From the NCBI GenBank assembly GCA_964036045.1, contig OZ038402.1:1643380-1707379 (forward strand): 64,000 nt of DNA. Reading direction: 5' to 3'. The position numbers and the translations under genes were made by a program. The first letter of the stretch is position 1, and each line of letters opens with the position of its first letter. Positions 44,200-57,181 of the stretch are shown in pieces. This DNA comes from Eutreptiella sp. 'Long Island Sound 2002'. Taxonomy: Eukaryota > Euglenozoa > Euglenophyceae > Eutreptiales > Eutreptiaceae. The notes beneath the pieces were generated by a model. It was given only the letters and a program-made list of their open reading frames with translations, ran no database searches and was not told where the DNA came from.

Positions 44200-47100
44200 T
44201 TCTGACAGAGGACGTAGAAGGGCTCAGAAGGTTTCGTGCATTTCAGGTGCAAGGAACGCAGTAAGGTCCGCTGCCCTCATGGTGGCAGGTGCTGGTCTGC
44301 AACAGCGGTTTGTATGCTACGGAACTGAAGGTTTTTTTTTCTGTAGGGTTATGGCAGCCAAGAAGTGTGGGGCTTGGGGTCGTGTGCGTAGCCGACGTAG
44401 GAGCGCACTCCTGGGGGCTGTCGCGTCCCTCCCACCAGATCAGACAGACCACCAGGTCGTCGCCTCAAATGCTGTGTGCTGAATTTTAAACCTGTCGGTG
44501 GGTGTTGATTCTTATTATTGGGAGAAACATGTTATGCTGTTGTCGGACGCGAAGCTCAACGAGCCAACGGTGGTGGCGAAAGTTTGAAAACGTCTCTGCC
44601 CCCTAGAATATGTCTCAAAATGATCAGCTCATTTGTGGGGAATCACATTTGGTTGCCTCGGCTGCCAGTTTGCAGTTTGTGCGATGCCAGAATTGCTGAA
44701 AGAAAGCAACTGCTCCACAAAGAAGAATATTGCTCTGCATCTGATCTTTGGGCGTTAATTGTGCCAGAAACAACACGAGGCAAATGTGGCATTTTGTCTT
44801 CAGGCCCAAGGCAAGGATCAGTTGAACCAATGTGGGCTGGTGTAATTGCGGTGTCCCGGCTGCTGTGCATTTGCATTCCTCCGTGTCAAAAGCTTGTAAT
44901 TACCAGGAGGATGATGGCTTTACTAATCACTGTTCCCAACCCCACATATATATGGAGTGTGCCCCTGAGGCTTTGCGCCGAAGGCTTTCAAAGCTGCACG
45001 CACTTCACTTTGCCCCTAACCCTACCTCGGGCCCTGCGTCCCCTGCTGACACACACTGTGCTGCAGAAATCCACCCTGCTGCATGTGTATGATGCAGTTC
45101 ACCACAGATGAATGGCCCATCTTGCCCCAGCAATATCAGAGTCCCCATCCCTATACATTCCACTATCATGCACTGCTCATTCCCCCTTGCCTGCCATGGG
45201 CTGCCGCAGAGATGGTCAGAAAGGATGAAGCCGTACCTGCCATCACGCCTGCCGAAGGGTTGGGGGGGGGAGCGAAGCATATATCTCATCCAGGTGTGGA
45301 TCCAGGGTTCGTTCACCAGCCTCACCTCGGAAGGAAGACTACTGCCCTTTTGGCTGTTGGCAAGTGAATGCGAGTTTGCAGGACGGCAGTTGCCCCTGAG
45401 ACTGCAAATCATGCAAATAAACGCGAGTTATAGGGGGGAGTAGATGTTCAAGTGTCCTGTGCACCCATGCTGAAGCATCCACGCTCTTCCAATGGTTGGT
45501 TGGCGAGCCAGCTGAGTGCTCAGCACCTGTCAAAGTCGTGCCGACTTCATGCGGTTTGATGAATGGTCTATCTGCATCTGTATGCTGTTTATGCCTGTGT
45601 GGCCCGACTCTAATAAAGTTACTGAGGTGCACCATTTACACAAAGCTGTTGGGGACATGCTGCATCAGCCGTTCTGCTGCATCGGTCGGTCTGCTGCATC
45701 AGTCGCTCTGCCATGGCATGTTTAACCTGCTGCCTCAGGAGTTCCAAACGTATTTGACAAGAGCAGTTTCTCATGCTTTATGGTGCATTGGCTGCTGGTG
45801 TGTCCAGCAGTTACTTTTTCTCTCATTTGCATGATTCATGTATGTGTGTGTGTGAGCACCAGCCACTCAGATTTCATGAGCCTGACAGTCGTCTTCTTGG
45901 GGATCCAGGGCTTCACAGTCGTGTGTGTATCTGTGTTGCATGGTTACGTGTTGGGTAATTTTGTATAGTGTGTGTGTGTGTTTATGTTTGTGTGTGCCCG
46001 TCCACATGGGCCCTTCGTTCGTTGGTTTCTCTCACAAAGTGTGTGTGTGTGTGTGTGTTTGTGTGTGCGCGCGCACGCGCCCGCGGGTAATTCATGTCCG
46101 TGGAAAGTTTGCTGCGTGTGCGTGTGTGTGGGGGGGGGCAACGTACTGGTTACGGTGTGTGTTGCAGGTGTGCCACGTCCATAGTACTGCCTGGACCTCT
46201 GTGCTGTGTGCGCGCGTGTGTGTGGGGGGTCCAGGATGTACCCATCTTGTCCCCTGTACTGCAGAAAGGCGCCTATTGGCGCCGGACATGCCCTGTCTTG
46301 TTTGACGTTCCAACTGACGAGGATTCTGACACTCGGAACCTGAGTTGTGCCCGTTTGTCTCACAATCCTGTGGGGGGGCAACGCACTGGTTACAGTGTGT
46401 GTTGCAGGTGTGCCACGTCCATAGTACTGCCTGTACCTCTGTGCTGTGTGTGCTGAGCGACTGCACCCTTGGTGCAGCAGCTTACCCCTCAAAGAAGATA
46501 GCGATGTCAGTGAGACGTCACACCAAGGTGCTCGCTAATGGAGAGGGATGAATTGATTGAGCCCAGGTTGCAGTGAGCCCCGAGCACCAGTTGCTGACTT
46601 CGTACTGTCTGTGTGTTGCGTGTGTAAATGTCTGGTCCTGGGTTGCGCTGCAGTTTACGCTGCAGCACCTGAAGATTGCTCGGTCAAATCCTCCAAGTGT
46701 ACACCCACTGTTTGTTTTTTACTGCACTGTGTACTACAAGCGTGTGTGGGTGTGTGGGTGTGGGCGCGCACGCATAGAAGTTTCACTGACTCTTTCATGT
46801 GTGTGCTGTCAGTCCATCAGTTCCCCGCAGGGGATGCCAGCTCATATTGGTCTGGAGCATGGAAAAAAAATCCATCAGTTGCTCACAACTTGTTGACAAT
46901 GTACCAAGGTAGGAGCATAGGAGGCCACCCCCCCCCCCCCATTTCCCTCCTTTCTTTTACCCCCACTTTATCATGTTGCATAGATTCGTGTTTCCAGAGG
47001 TTGGTAAGCGCCAATGTATGTTTTGCGACGAAATTGGTGCCCTCTCAGCACCTGTGCCTGTGCCCCAGGTTGGCTCCTGTGTAGGAGGTCTAGTTATGGT

Positions 47101-47699
47101 TTTTTTCATGTAGTGCTCACCATGCACCAAGGTCCGTCACACCCTCAGATGAGCAAGGTTTACCAGAGGGTGTGAGGCACCGTCACCTGCTCAGGCAGGC
47201 TACGATGTAAAGTGGAACGGGCCGTATTGCACGGATAGAGCAGAGGCGCCTGTGGTGCCTTTCCATCTTCCCACATGGCAGAGGTGGTTTTGCTGCAGGG
47301 GCTCTCTCGAGGGTATACTTTGGGGAATTGAAACAAAGGCGACCAGCAAGCAGACCGAACTGGATGCTTTGTTGCGGTCTGCAAGGGCTGCTGCGTGCTC
47401 CAAGCCTTTTGTGCCCTCAGACTCTAATATAGCAGGAGTCATTTCACCATTTGAGTCGTCCCCCATTTCGGGGACCCCATTATGGCACAGGTCTGTAGTC
47501 ACGTCACTCCTTTTTGTTTGGAGGATCGTAGCACAGCAGGGGTCATCCCCCCCCCCCCCAATCTTTCCCTGTTTTTTTCCACCATCTGGTGTACCAACTC
47601 CCGTTTCCCATCATGTGCATGCAGTGTGCTGTCTGGACGTCTTTTGCAAAAGTAGCACGGCTGAAAGGATCTCTTTTGTGAGTTAGTTCAGTGCATGTA
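44200..47699. other. Weakly coding stretch with local duplications, no gene fixed
   Basis: Plus-strand ORFs at 44518-45111 and 45083-45367 have mixed composition (e.g. EWPILPQQYQSPHPYTFHYH) but the minus strand is also open. An 80-bp block (GGGGGGCAACG to GTGCTGTGTG) at 46131-46210 is repeated at 46371-46450. GT repeats lie at 46038-46059, and C runs near 46929 and 47548. Confidence 0.35.
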
Positions 47700-47983
47700 G
47701 GGAATGCCATGCACGCCGTGCGCACGCAGTGCGAAGTTTTGGATGTTGGCAAATACTCGCACCCAAGCTACCTTTTGGTGGTAAAACATTGATCTTGTGC
47801 CGTTGGTTTCCTATAAAGGAAAAGTGCTTCCATAAATAGTCAAATATTTTTGGATTGTTCATTTTTCTGAAATGGATTCCGAGGAAATAATACGGTCACC
47901 ACCAACCGTATTACTTGGGTGAGTATCCCAGCCTCTGCGTGCGCAGTATGCACGCAGTGCGCACGCAGTGCAAGAACTTCCCC
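47700..47983 (+). mobile_element. 284-bp dispersed element, copy 1
   Basis: Identical in every base to 53456-53739. It begins GGGAATGCCATGCACGCCGT, ends GCAAGAACTTCCCC, so GGGAA and TTCCC form short inverted ends, and both ends carry the motif GTGCGCACGCAGTGC. There is no ORF. The identity implies recent movement or gene conversion. Confidence 0.95.
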
Positions 47984-48058
47984 GCAGTTTGTGGCTACGG
48001 ATGTGGATATTTTTGGTACCGAGCACCGTCTGAGCCCTTGTGCCTAGCGTGAAGTTAG

Positions 48059-48258
48059 TGGACTTTGCCTTCAGGTGGGTTGTGGGCAAGGACACGGTCA
48101 CTCTGGACCTGCTTTGCTGCTTTGCTGGGGATGGGCATAGTGTCTTTTCCCCCAGGGGTCAGTGCACATTTTTCAGCCACAAATGGTCCCTGCAGGCGCT
48201 GGCGTGGCCGCATGCCTTGATTCCTGAATCCGGAGCCGGATGTCAGTGCAGCTGCTGA
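48059..48258 (+). other. Possible exon, unassigned
   Basis: The frame reads FAFRWVVGKDTVTLDLLCCF, then GQCTFFSHKWSLQALAWPHA and stops at 48258. The composition is protein-like, but the minus strand is also open and no family is recognised. Confidence 0.2.
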
Positions 48259-48259
48259 C

Positions 48260-51200
48260 ACCTTGTCGGCCGCAGAACAGTGGGGAGTCCCGTTGGTTTC
48301 CCTGCCACCTTGATGCCATCCATTGCCCAATGGACAGGATGAGCGTTTTGACATACCTCTGATCCCCCTATGTCAGGCAGAACAGAGGCATGAGGCCTCA
48401 AGGGACGTCACGGAGGATTCTCGTCTGCTGGCCCGCAGGCAATGTCAAGTGCTTACAGGGCTCACCAGGGGGAGGCAGCATCCTGACCCCTCGCAGCGGC
48501 ACCAAGTGTATTGACTGAATCTTTGTGTTGCTTTGGTGTTCGGTGCTGATGTTGTGCAGTTCTGGGCACAGTCTCGGGGTGGAGAACTTACACGAAACCA
48601 TGGTGTACGCCGAGGTGAGGAGGCCAAGCAGAGAGGCCAAGAAGGGTCACGGCTGAGCATCCAGGGAGCATATCCTGTCCTGTGTACAGCATGCAGCCCA
48701 CCTGCAGGGCAATGCACAGCAGGACAGGCCGTGGCCTAGCAACCTCTGAACAGACCTGGAGTGACCCATCGGGGGCTCCCTGGCAGGACCCAGCACCACC
48801 AAGTTTAAGGTCCACGCTCCATAAAATGGTTTCGTTCCATATCCTGTGCTGTGCTGTTTTGAGCATCTTCGTAGTGTTTGTGGCATTGCAATACGTTATG
48901 TGTTCCCAATCGACCACAGGGAGTCAACAATGGGTTTGCACATGCCATTGGACAAACATCTGTGGTGCATGGCAGAAAGCCATTGCGCACAGCCCTGTGC
49001 TATTGACATGTCAACCTGCGGTGTTGTCTTTGACGCGTTGCCAAGCTGCTGCTGGACAGGATGGAATGGCCAAAGTTTTCAAATGTACGAATGGGGCCCT
49101 TGAATATTCATGTGTTTTCTCCTTGGGTGAGTCTGGGGGCTGGAATGGGTAGAAGCCCCATGGACTATTGCTCCTTAATATGATTTCCTTTCCTATTCAT
49201 GTGTTTTCTCATCTGTCTCGTAGGGTGTGTTGGTGTGGTGTGTCGTGCTTCGTTTAGTAGGCTGGTGTCACGTATGCAGCACACTACTTGGGCAGTGGCC
49301 CAGAGCAGTGTGCATGCAAAATATCTTTTTCTGCAGTGTCAGTTAGCGGTCTGCTTCTTGCTATCAATCGTGGGATTGATTTATGATCGATGGCATGCCA
49401 TCTGGGACAGCGGAAGATGACAAAAGAAGCAAGAGAGGGAGACGTAAGCGCGGTGCGCGTGGTGCACCACGCGGTGCGCGCGCGGTGCATTCGTTTTCCA
49501 CGTGCGCGTACAACCTTTTCTTTCCCCTTGTGCTGTTTTCTGCACCTCACCACTATTTGCCCCTCCCTTGTGGTGAGCCCGTGTGCCGTGGCTGCGGGAT
49601 AGGGCACCAAGCCAGGTTGCGATGGCTGTCGCGATGGCGGACAATTGCCACGGGTGCCTCGCCCCTCCCTCTATAGAGAACAAATGAAAAATCAGAGGCA
49701 CAAAACGTTTTCCGCTGAAGTACGCGCGTTTTCCGTAGCGAGTCTGTGCGTCCACTGTTAGTCACCTTGTTCTTCCCCTTGTGCAGATCTGAAAGATTTA
49801 TTTTCCATCTGGTTCCTCCTCTTGTTCTTCCCGTTGTGCAGACCTGAAAGTGTTTTTCTCATTTGGTTTTTGTCATGGCAGCCCGCGTGAATCAAAAAGC
49901 CCTTGGGCACCCTGTGGGGCACTAGGCTCTTCGGTCGAGCGGCCGTACCGGAGAGTTCTACATCCTCTTCTTCCTCTTCCTACGGCCCTCCCCTGGCAGG
50001 GGGTGTGGGCGGCCACAACCACCATTGGTGAGGAGGATGGAGTGGAGGCCTCCGTTGTTGTATGCTTACCCCTTAGGCCACCGCGTCCTTGCCACCCTGA
50101 AAAAATGTGAAAAATGCAGGAAAGGGTTGGTAGAAACGTAAGCGCGGTGCGCGCGCGGTGCACCACGCGGTGCGTATATCTCCCTCAGAGTGTGTTTTTC
50201 AATGTTTGTGTGCATGCTGTTTGCAGATATGTCACCAGGTACCCTCCACATTGGTGGGGGCTGAAACGTCTGGGCATAGTGTGCAGAGGGAATGCAGTAT
50301 GAGAGGGCTGCGGAGGTTACCACCAGGGAGCTGTTGAGCGTACTTTGGTGCCCTTGTGTGGAGTGTGACTGATGGAGGACATGAAGTGCTGACTGCACTG
50401 CCAATATTCAGACAGGATCAAAACTTTCACAGTATGTTTGCTGTTAGGACTCCTGCTGCAGGTGCGAATTCCCACATATATGCTCAGCTGTATTATTGGG
50501 ACGTGCCATAAGACGCAAGCCCTCATGCTCAGCATAAATGTTCTGACCCATGCTTTACCTGCGAACCGTTCAAGCCTCCTGTGCAGGTTGCAGTTTTCTT
50601 CATCCACCCTTTTGTCCCCCTTTGACACGGATCACGTTCTGGAGAGCATGAGCATGGAGGACCCATTTCGAATAGAATCCACCACCACACCCCACACATT
50701 GTGGGCGAATCTGCTGTGTTCCAATAATCTGGCATCGGGGCCCGTGGCCATTTGCCCGACCTGATTCGTGAACACCACAACACCCCAAAGAGTGCCTTCA
50801 TGTGGTTTGTGCATTGGGGTATGGTAGGTCCAGGTTCTTCAACCGGGATCGTGGTGGCCGCGGCTACATAGATGTGACAGTGTACACCCAAGTCTTGCCC
50901 CCTGTGGTGTCCTCCTTGGGGACATACCTCACCCATGTGAAACTACAGGTCCCAAGATGGAGGCTGTACATGGTTCTGGACCCAATGTCCATGTGCACTA
51001 GTGGCTGTGGACCCTTTGAGGAGCTGCTGCACACGCCTCGCGCCAGAACACACAAAAAAAAAAGGGCGTTTGATGGGCGAATCTGCTGTGTTTCAATAAT
51101 CTGGCATGGGGGGGCGTGGCCATTTGCCCGACCTGATTTGTGAACACCACAGCACCCCAAAGAGTGCCTTCGTGTGGTCTGTGCATTGGGGTATGGATTG

Positions 51201-53455
51201 TGCTTTGATCAATGCCAGCAGGCGCTCACAACGTCTGGTTGGCGCTGCAGCGTCTGGCTTAGGACGTTTTCCTCAGTTTCATGCTGCTCCACAGATGATC
51301 CATCGAATCCGTTCTCTCTGTTTCTTACGCGTGGCCAACTTCTATATAAATTTTTGGCTGGGAGCATCTCGTGCACCCTGTGCAAGTCTGAGCTGAAACT
51401 GCACATCCTGCCTGACCTGAATGCGTACTCCAGAGCTCACCTCGGAAATTGTGTGCGCGGTTGGGAGCAGCCTCACAGTTTTTCTAGCACCTCACTCGAG
51501 GATACCAGAACCAAAAAAAAACTCCATTCAATGGTATTTTGATAGTGGAGGCCAGTGGAGGCCAGACATTTCCGGCATCATGCCCTGTACTACACCCGTC
51601 ATGGCCCGTAGCCTCACCTCAGCCTTCAATCTTCCAACCGCTGTCTTTTTCAGCCTACAGCCATCGTGCCTCACGCACACTGGGAAGCCTACGGGCATGG
51701 CAGTCTCCCACTGCATAACCTGGTTTCAGACTCAGATAATCCCCACTACGTGTCAGATCCGCTACCACAGCCATTGTGGGATCATCGTAGCACTGGACAG
51801 CTCTGATTATCTTGAGTACTGTACAGTGAGCAGGCTACGCCAGATCATATTAGTCTGGACCGAAAAAAAAACAAAAAAAACGACACCTGTCATGGTCTGT
51901 GCTTGCAGTGCATTGGGTGTTTTGTGAGTGGCAAAGAGCGATGGGAGAAGGGTGAGAATGCTGAGCATCATAGAGTGGCAGAGTCCGAGAGGCACTGATG
52001 ATATGGTCTTGTCCGAGATGGCACCCCTGGGTCTCACAGCCATGCACAAGGCAAAGGTGTGAGACTACGAAAGTGCACACACAGCTTGAAATCATACGTA
52101 GCAGATGGATGTGTCCCCAGCTCTTTGGGGTACCCACTGCAGTGTGGCGGCCATGCTTTTACGGCAGTGGTTGGTCGCCAACCATGGGGAATATGTGAGG
52201 CAGGGAGAGCACACTGGGTTGTATCATAACGTGTAACATACGCAGGCCACACAACCTAACAGCCGTGAAGCACAGGTAACATTGGGGGAGCAGGTAACCC
52301 GTCTGTTGCAACCAGGTCACAGGAATGCCCCACATATTGCCTTGGCCATGCCCATCACGCAATACAGGGCTAGAAATCCAAAAGTTCCCAAGAACTTTAT
52401 GTTTTGACCCTTGTTCAGAGTTTACTGTTTTTCAGCATGGTGAGCAGTACATGGCTGTCCGAAGAATTGACTGTGAATGTAGCAGTGCACTGCATGTCAG
52501 GCAGGGTGTCGAAACAAAACCTGAAATGCTAGGAGACCAGTGTGCTGCTTGTCTGAGTTTCCTGATCCAACACAGTGTGCACCACAGCATGACACAATAC
52601 AATATCCAACATCGTTACAAAAAGACCTCAGTGGGCATTGGTGGGGTACGCCTGTCTCGTGTTTGCCTGAGGTTTCGAACAAACCAAAGTTTCGAACCAC
52701 CCCGTTACTCTCTGTGTTTGTCTGTCTGTATTTCCTTCTGTGCCCTGCACCTGACGTTCCTTGAAATGACCGGTGCCTGCGTGGAGGGAGGGTAGGGCAT
52801 TCCGACGAAAGATCAAAAGTCCTCTGCGTGTAAAACCAAGACCAGTAGTGAGGGTGTGGACGCCAAATTGTGCCTCCCTGTTCATAGTTTTTGAACTCAT
52901 GTGGCGTGGGAACCCCCCCCCCCCAAATAAATTGATCAAGTCCAGTGGTGAGGGTGGCCTCAGCTTGGTACACATCCTGTCCTGCACTGAGGGAGAGGGT
53001 AGCGCACCATTAAACCCTGTTCGACTCATGGGTGACAGGTGTGGGGGCAGCACATGCTGCTGCGCACCCTGCACACCCGTGTTGAAGGGGTTCGGTCTTC
53101 AAGTTCCTTCTTCTCTCCCTCAGAAGTCCGGCTATCAGACATATGGGGGCTGATATGCAGTTTTCAGGTCAGGTGCATGCCGGCCTCTCTCACTGCAGTA
53201 GCAAGTACTGTGACTCAAGGTGTATCCAGTTGCACACATCTGCTATGCATTTGGGATGGATTGCCCACGACGTTTACATCACCCTCTCTCCATATTACAT
53301 CACCCAGCCACTGTGGGATCATCGTAGCACTGGACAGCTCTGAACCTTGATTCTGAGAGTTCATCTCGAGTACTGTAAAGTGAGCGGGGCCAGCTCAACT
53401 TGGTCAGCACCCAAAAAAAAATATTACAGTGCATCACCTTTTCCTCGAGGACCAG
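48260..53455. other. Gene-poor stretch with direct duplications
   Basis: Blocks repeated in direct orientation: 50703-50824 and 51075-51194 (GGGCGAATCTGCTGTGTT to GCATTGGGGTATGG), and 51615-51860 with 54453-54664 (CATAACCTGGTTTCAGACTC included) and a partial third at 53305-53405. A GC-rich palindromic phrase, GGTGCACCACGCGGTGCG, appears at 49466 and 50157. ORFs such as 50802-51143 are of mixed composition without domains. Confidence 0.35.
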
Positions 53456-53739
53456 GGGAATGCCATGCACGCCGTGCGCACGCAGTGCGAAGTTTTGGAT
53501 GTTGGCAAATACTCGCACCCAAGCTACCTTTTGGTGGTAAAACATTGATCTTGTGCCGTTGGTTTCCTATAAAGGAAAAGTGCTTCCATAAATAGTCAAA
53601 TATTTTTGGATTGTTCATTTTTCTGAAATGGATTCCGAGGAAATAATACGGTCACCACCAACCGTATTACTTGGGTGAGTATCCCAGCCTCTGCGTGCGC
53701 AGTATGCACGCAGTGCGCACGCAGTGCAAGAACTTCCCC
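53456..53739 (+). mobile_element. 284-bp dispersed element, copy 2
   Basis: Base-for-base identical to 47700-47983 and in the same orientation, 5.8 kb away. No target-site duplication is evident at either copy. Confidence 0.95.
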
Positions 53740-55341
53740 AAGGAAGGAGCCTCTTGTCATGCAGGGTTGAGCCAGTCTAACCACCATGCTGACCTGTCGC
53801 TGACGTCAGGTTAGGTGTAGATATGGTGATAACCCCATGGACTATTGCTCCTTAAAATGATTTCCTTCCAGTGCATCACCCTGTCCAGATCACACATCCC
53901 CATATCTCCTTGTCCCCGTGTTCCAACGCATGCCCACAGCCACACAATAAAACGGGCAAGGAGGGATTGCCCTCTCAACAAGTGTACCTTGTATCCCTGA
54001 GCATTGCAAGTCCAGCTGTCCACAGCATCTGTGGGTGACAGTGATTCTCTGCATGCCTTATAGGTTGTATTACGACCAGTTGCTGTCATTTGCTGCGGCC
54101 AATCGAGGCACATGCACGTTCCTGAGTAGTGCAGCACACTGGTTTGTGCCACAGCCACGATGCCTGTGGCCCTCTCCAAGCCTCTGAGAACTTGTCACTT
54201 GCCTGCCAGCCTGTATCTGCTCATGCAGACTATGCCTTTGCTGCCCGGAGATGTTGCACTGCCCACTTATACCTATATACACCCATGTAATGCCTGGTTG
54301 CTCCAGTACAAACAGTACAATCTCCTGAATGTCCTGAAGTCCTGAAGTCATCGTCCTGACTGGGGACTGATGGTGGCATCTTTATGCAAAGCTAATTGGT
54401 CCCCCTCCCTCTCTGGTGCTGATACTGTATGAAATTACAACCCGCTGATTCATCTCAGCCTTCAGTCTTCACACCGCTGTCTTTTTAAGCCTACAGTCAT
54501 TGTGCCTCATGCACACTGGGAAGCCTATGGGCGTGGCATTTTCCACTGCATAACCTGGTTTCAGACTCAGCTAATCCTCACTACGTGTCAGATCCGCTAC
54601 CACGCCGTTGTGGGATCATCGTGAAGTGAGCAGGCTACGCTACGCCAGCTCATCTTGGTCTGACCCCCCCCCCCCCCGCAAAAAAGCTAATTGGCGCGGG
54701 AGTTGCACATCCTGTGACTGGACCATAGAAGCCTCGTTTCCATCAAAACCCTACGTGCAAGTGTGTTGCAGACATTTGTATCCAAACAGTGGTTTCTGGG
54801 GGCATGTTGTTGAACACATGGAGCCACTGCCACTGCCACTGCCAGGCCATTCCATCATTCCGTCTACAGTACGTTGTGTATTCTCGAACACTGGGTACAG
54901 CCCACTGTACATAGCGATTCTGGATCTATGCTGTTTGTTTGCAGAGGACACTCTCTATTGGACTAATGGCTGAAAGTGCCTATGGTGGGGGCATTCAGTC
55001 GATTGGAACCGACCATTGAGTTTCAGTTGGAGTATCTGTTTGTAGGTTTTGTGACTACTTGCTTTGTGTCAGGGTGGGACAGGGCAGGACAGTGACACAG
55101 GGCTACAGTACAAGCAAAACAGGGGGGGGGGGGGGGGGCTGTGCCACAAACGGCCGGCACAGCAGTCGATGCAGGTGCGAGCACACTGCATAGGCCGCAG
55201 CATGTAGCATGCATGGGGCACAAGGCTCAGGGCACCATGTTGTGCCTGAACGTGCAATCCAAAAAAAGTTATCACCCAAAAATTGGAGTCTACTGCAAAC
55301 ATGGAACCTCCTAGAAATTGACAAGGCAAATTTCGGCCACA

Positions 55342-55590
55342 GGGAATGCTGTGCGCTCAGTGTGCATGCAGTGCGAAGTTTTGGATGTCGGCGAATACTC
55401 TGACCCTACTTTTGGCCCCTTTTGACAAGTTTTTGGTTCTATACTGGGTTTTTTTTTTAGCTTCCTATGCATTTGGGATGTGGCACATTTGAATTCACAC
55501 CCATTTTTTGCCCATTTTCAACCATTTTACCCATTTTCCATCCCCCATATTGAACTCTCGTGACCATGGGAACCCCGAGAAGGCAGGGGT
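55342..55590 (+). mobile_element. Related element with GC-rich left end, copy A
   Basis: Starts like the 284-bp element (GGGAATGC...GCAGTGCGAAGTTTTGGATG) but continues differently: GACCCTACTTTTGGCCCCTT and ATTCACACCCATTTT, ending near CCCGAGAAGGCAGGGGTG. It is repeated at 59877-60128. Confidence 0.85.
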
Positions 55591-55997
55591 GGCGAGAGTG
55601 CATGGTTCATGGCTAACGGTGCCTATGGGAGGGGGATGAGCTTACCCAGACGGCCCATGGAACATTCGACAACCGTCTTGTGCGGTGACCTTAGGGCAAC
55701 ATTCGGTGCTGATCTGGTTTGCGCTGCAATGCAACAAGGCAAAACAATGTACCCCCCCCCCTTGTATAAGCTACGCCCTTGTCCAAGCTACAGTAGGCCA
55801 GTGGTGCCTCAGGAGAACAGCGACACAACAGGGGAGGAGCATACCTGAAACACGCGTGGCTCCCACGTCATGCCGCGTTTGGTGGCGAAGGCGGCAGACA
55901 CGCTGCCGGGGATCGACCTTCGCGGTCGATCTGAGCTTTGAAGGTCTGCACTAAGTGCAAACCGCAACAGCAGCCGCTGGGGCCTACGGGGGGGGGG

Positions 55998-56108
55998 ATG
56001 ACCCAGTGGTTCAAAAGGCCGATACTCAGCACATCGGACAGTAGCATATCAGAAACACGCTTGTCTCCCACGTCATGGGTCGTGGGTTCGAATCCCGGTG
56101 GGCAGGCC
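55998..56108 (+). tRNA. tRNA-like sequence with enlarged middle (SINE-type)
   Basis: GATGACCCAGTGGTTCAAAA resembles an A-box and D arm, and GGGTTCGAATCCCGG at 56083 is a strong B-box. About 75 bp separate them, too long for an ordinary tRNA, so this is probably a tRNA-derived promoter. It lies shortly before the LINE insertion. Confidence 0.45.
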
Positions 56109-56396
56109 ACTGGGGGTTCATCGTAGCGGTCGACACGGGGCGGGGGGGTTTTTCCTTTTTGAGGTTCCAGCTAGCTCAACCCAGTTCTTGCTGAGGGTTA
56201 GGGAGGGCGACCTGACCTATCCTGACGAACTGTGGCGGTGCCTCCGGCGCCGTATCCAAGGATGAGCAGTGGCGCTTCGCTGGACAGATGGGACAATGTG
56301 TGTCGCGGCTCCGCCGCGTGATACCTGATGATTGAGGGCGTAGGTCTGTCGGTGGGGACCTATTGCTGAACTTTCCACTGTTCTATGGCCAAGCTA

Positions 56397-56536
56397 CAGT
56401 AGGCGTAGGGACCGTATTAATTTGGTACCTAATTTTAGTTCGGTACCAAACGTAGTGCAGCCGCATAAGGCATGGGTTTGGTGAAGGATTTGCGAGTCAC
56501 ATAGAGTCATGGACACATTTGTTGTGAGTGTTTGCC
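56397..56536 (+). repeat. 140-bp direct repeat flanking LINE A, left copy
   Basis: Runs from CAGTAGGCGTAGGGACCGTA to GTTGTGAGTGTTTGCC. The right copy at 59206-59345 differs at one base (TTTTAGTTCGG against TTTTAATTCGG). Confidence 0.95.
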
Positions 56537-57181
56537 CTGATAAAAAAGAACATTCTCACAGTTCAAGACTTCTATGGAGCTTGTGGGCGAATTCCCACCC
56601 ATCTATCCAGTAAAATAGCTCCAACTTGGAGGGTGGTCTATGAGGTAGGACTCTCCAATTTCATGCAATGCCAGCCCACGGACTTGTCCCCCCCCTCGGT
56701 ATGGGCGGGGGCTTGGGCAAAGACGGACACCCTGAAGCGCCTGGCCCCGGACCCGGAAACAGTCACACGGCGCTCACCGGCAGTCTGGAAGGCCTTTTGG
56801 GCAGCAAAACTGCTGCCCTCCATTGTGGATTTTGTGCACCAGGTTCTTTGGCGAAAACTCAAAGTGGCTGAACGCCTATCGCCTTGGACACAGGACTCCA
56901 GATGCCCTGTCTGTGGGGCCACTGAAACTACCGATCATGCCCTGAATAGCTGCAGGTTTCACATTATCATTTTTGACACACCAGACAAATGCTGGGACGC
57001 GGTGGTGGTTGACCGCGGGCCACCTGCAGCAAGGTCTATCCCACTTCAACACACGTTCTCGACTCCGTTGGGCATCATGCTGTGGACGGCCTTGGCCGCC
57101 CATTGGTCTTTTCGCAACTCATTGATCAGGGGGGGGTCGGCTCCTATGACGGTTTTTTATCTATCTAGATTAAGTTTGTAG
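56537..57181 (+). CDS. LINE A polyprotein fragment: zinc-knuckle region after reverse transcriptase
   Basis: The frame is open from the insertion edge and ends at 57181. It contains FWAAKLLPSIVDFVHQVLWR and the knuckle CPVCGATETTDHALNSCRFH (C-x2-C-x8-H-x4-C), the usual zf-RVT arrangement that follows the reverse transcriptase in plant and algal LINEs. The frame is lost near 57174, where one missing base separates it from the RNase H frame (the downstream frame continues as KFVALLAVWEPISRYSDVFW). The element is therefore inactive here. Confidence 0.8.
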   Translation: MIKKNILTVQDFYGACGRIPTHLSSKIAPTWRVVYEVGLSNFMQCQPTDLSPPSVWAGAWAKTDTLKRLAPDPETVTRRSPAVWKAFWAAKLLPSIVDFVHQVLWRKLKVAERLSPWTQDSRCPVCGATETTDHALNSCRFHIIIFDTPDKCWDAVVVDRGPPAARSIPLQHTFSTPLGIMLWTALAAHWSFRNSLIRGGSAPMTVFYLSRLSL

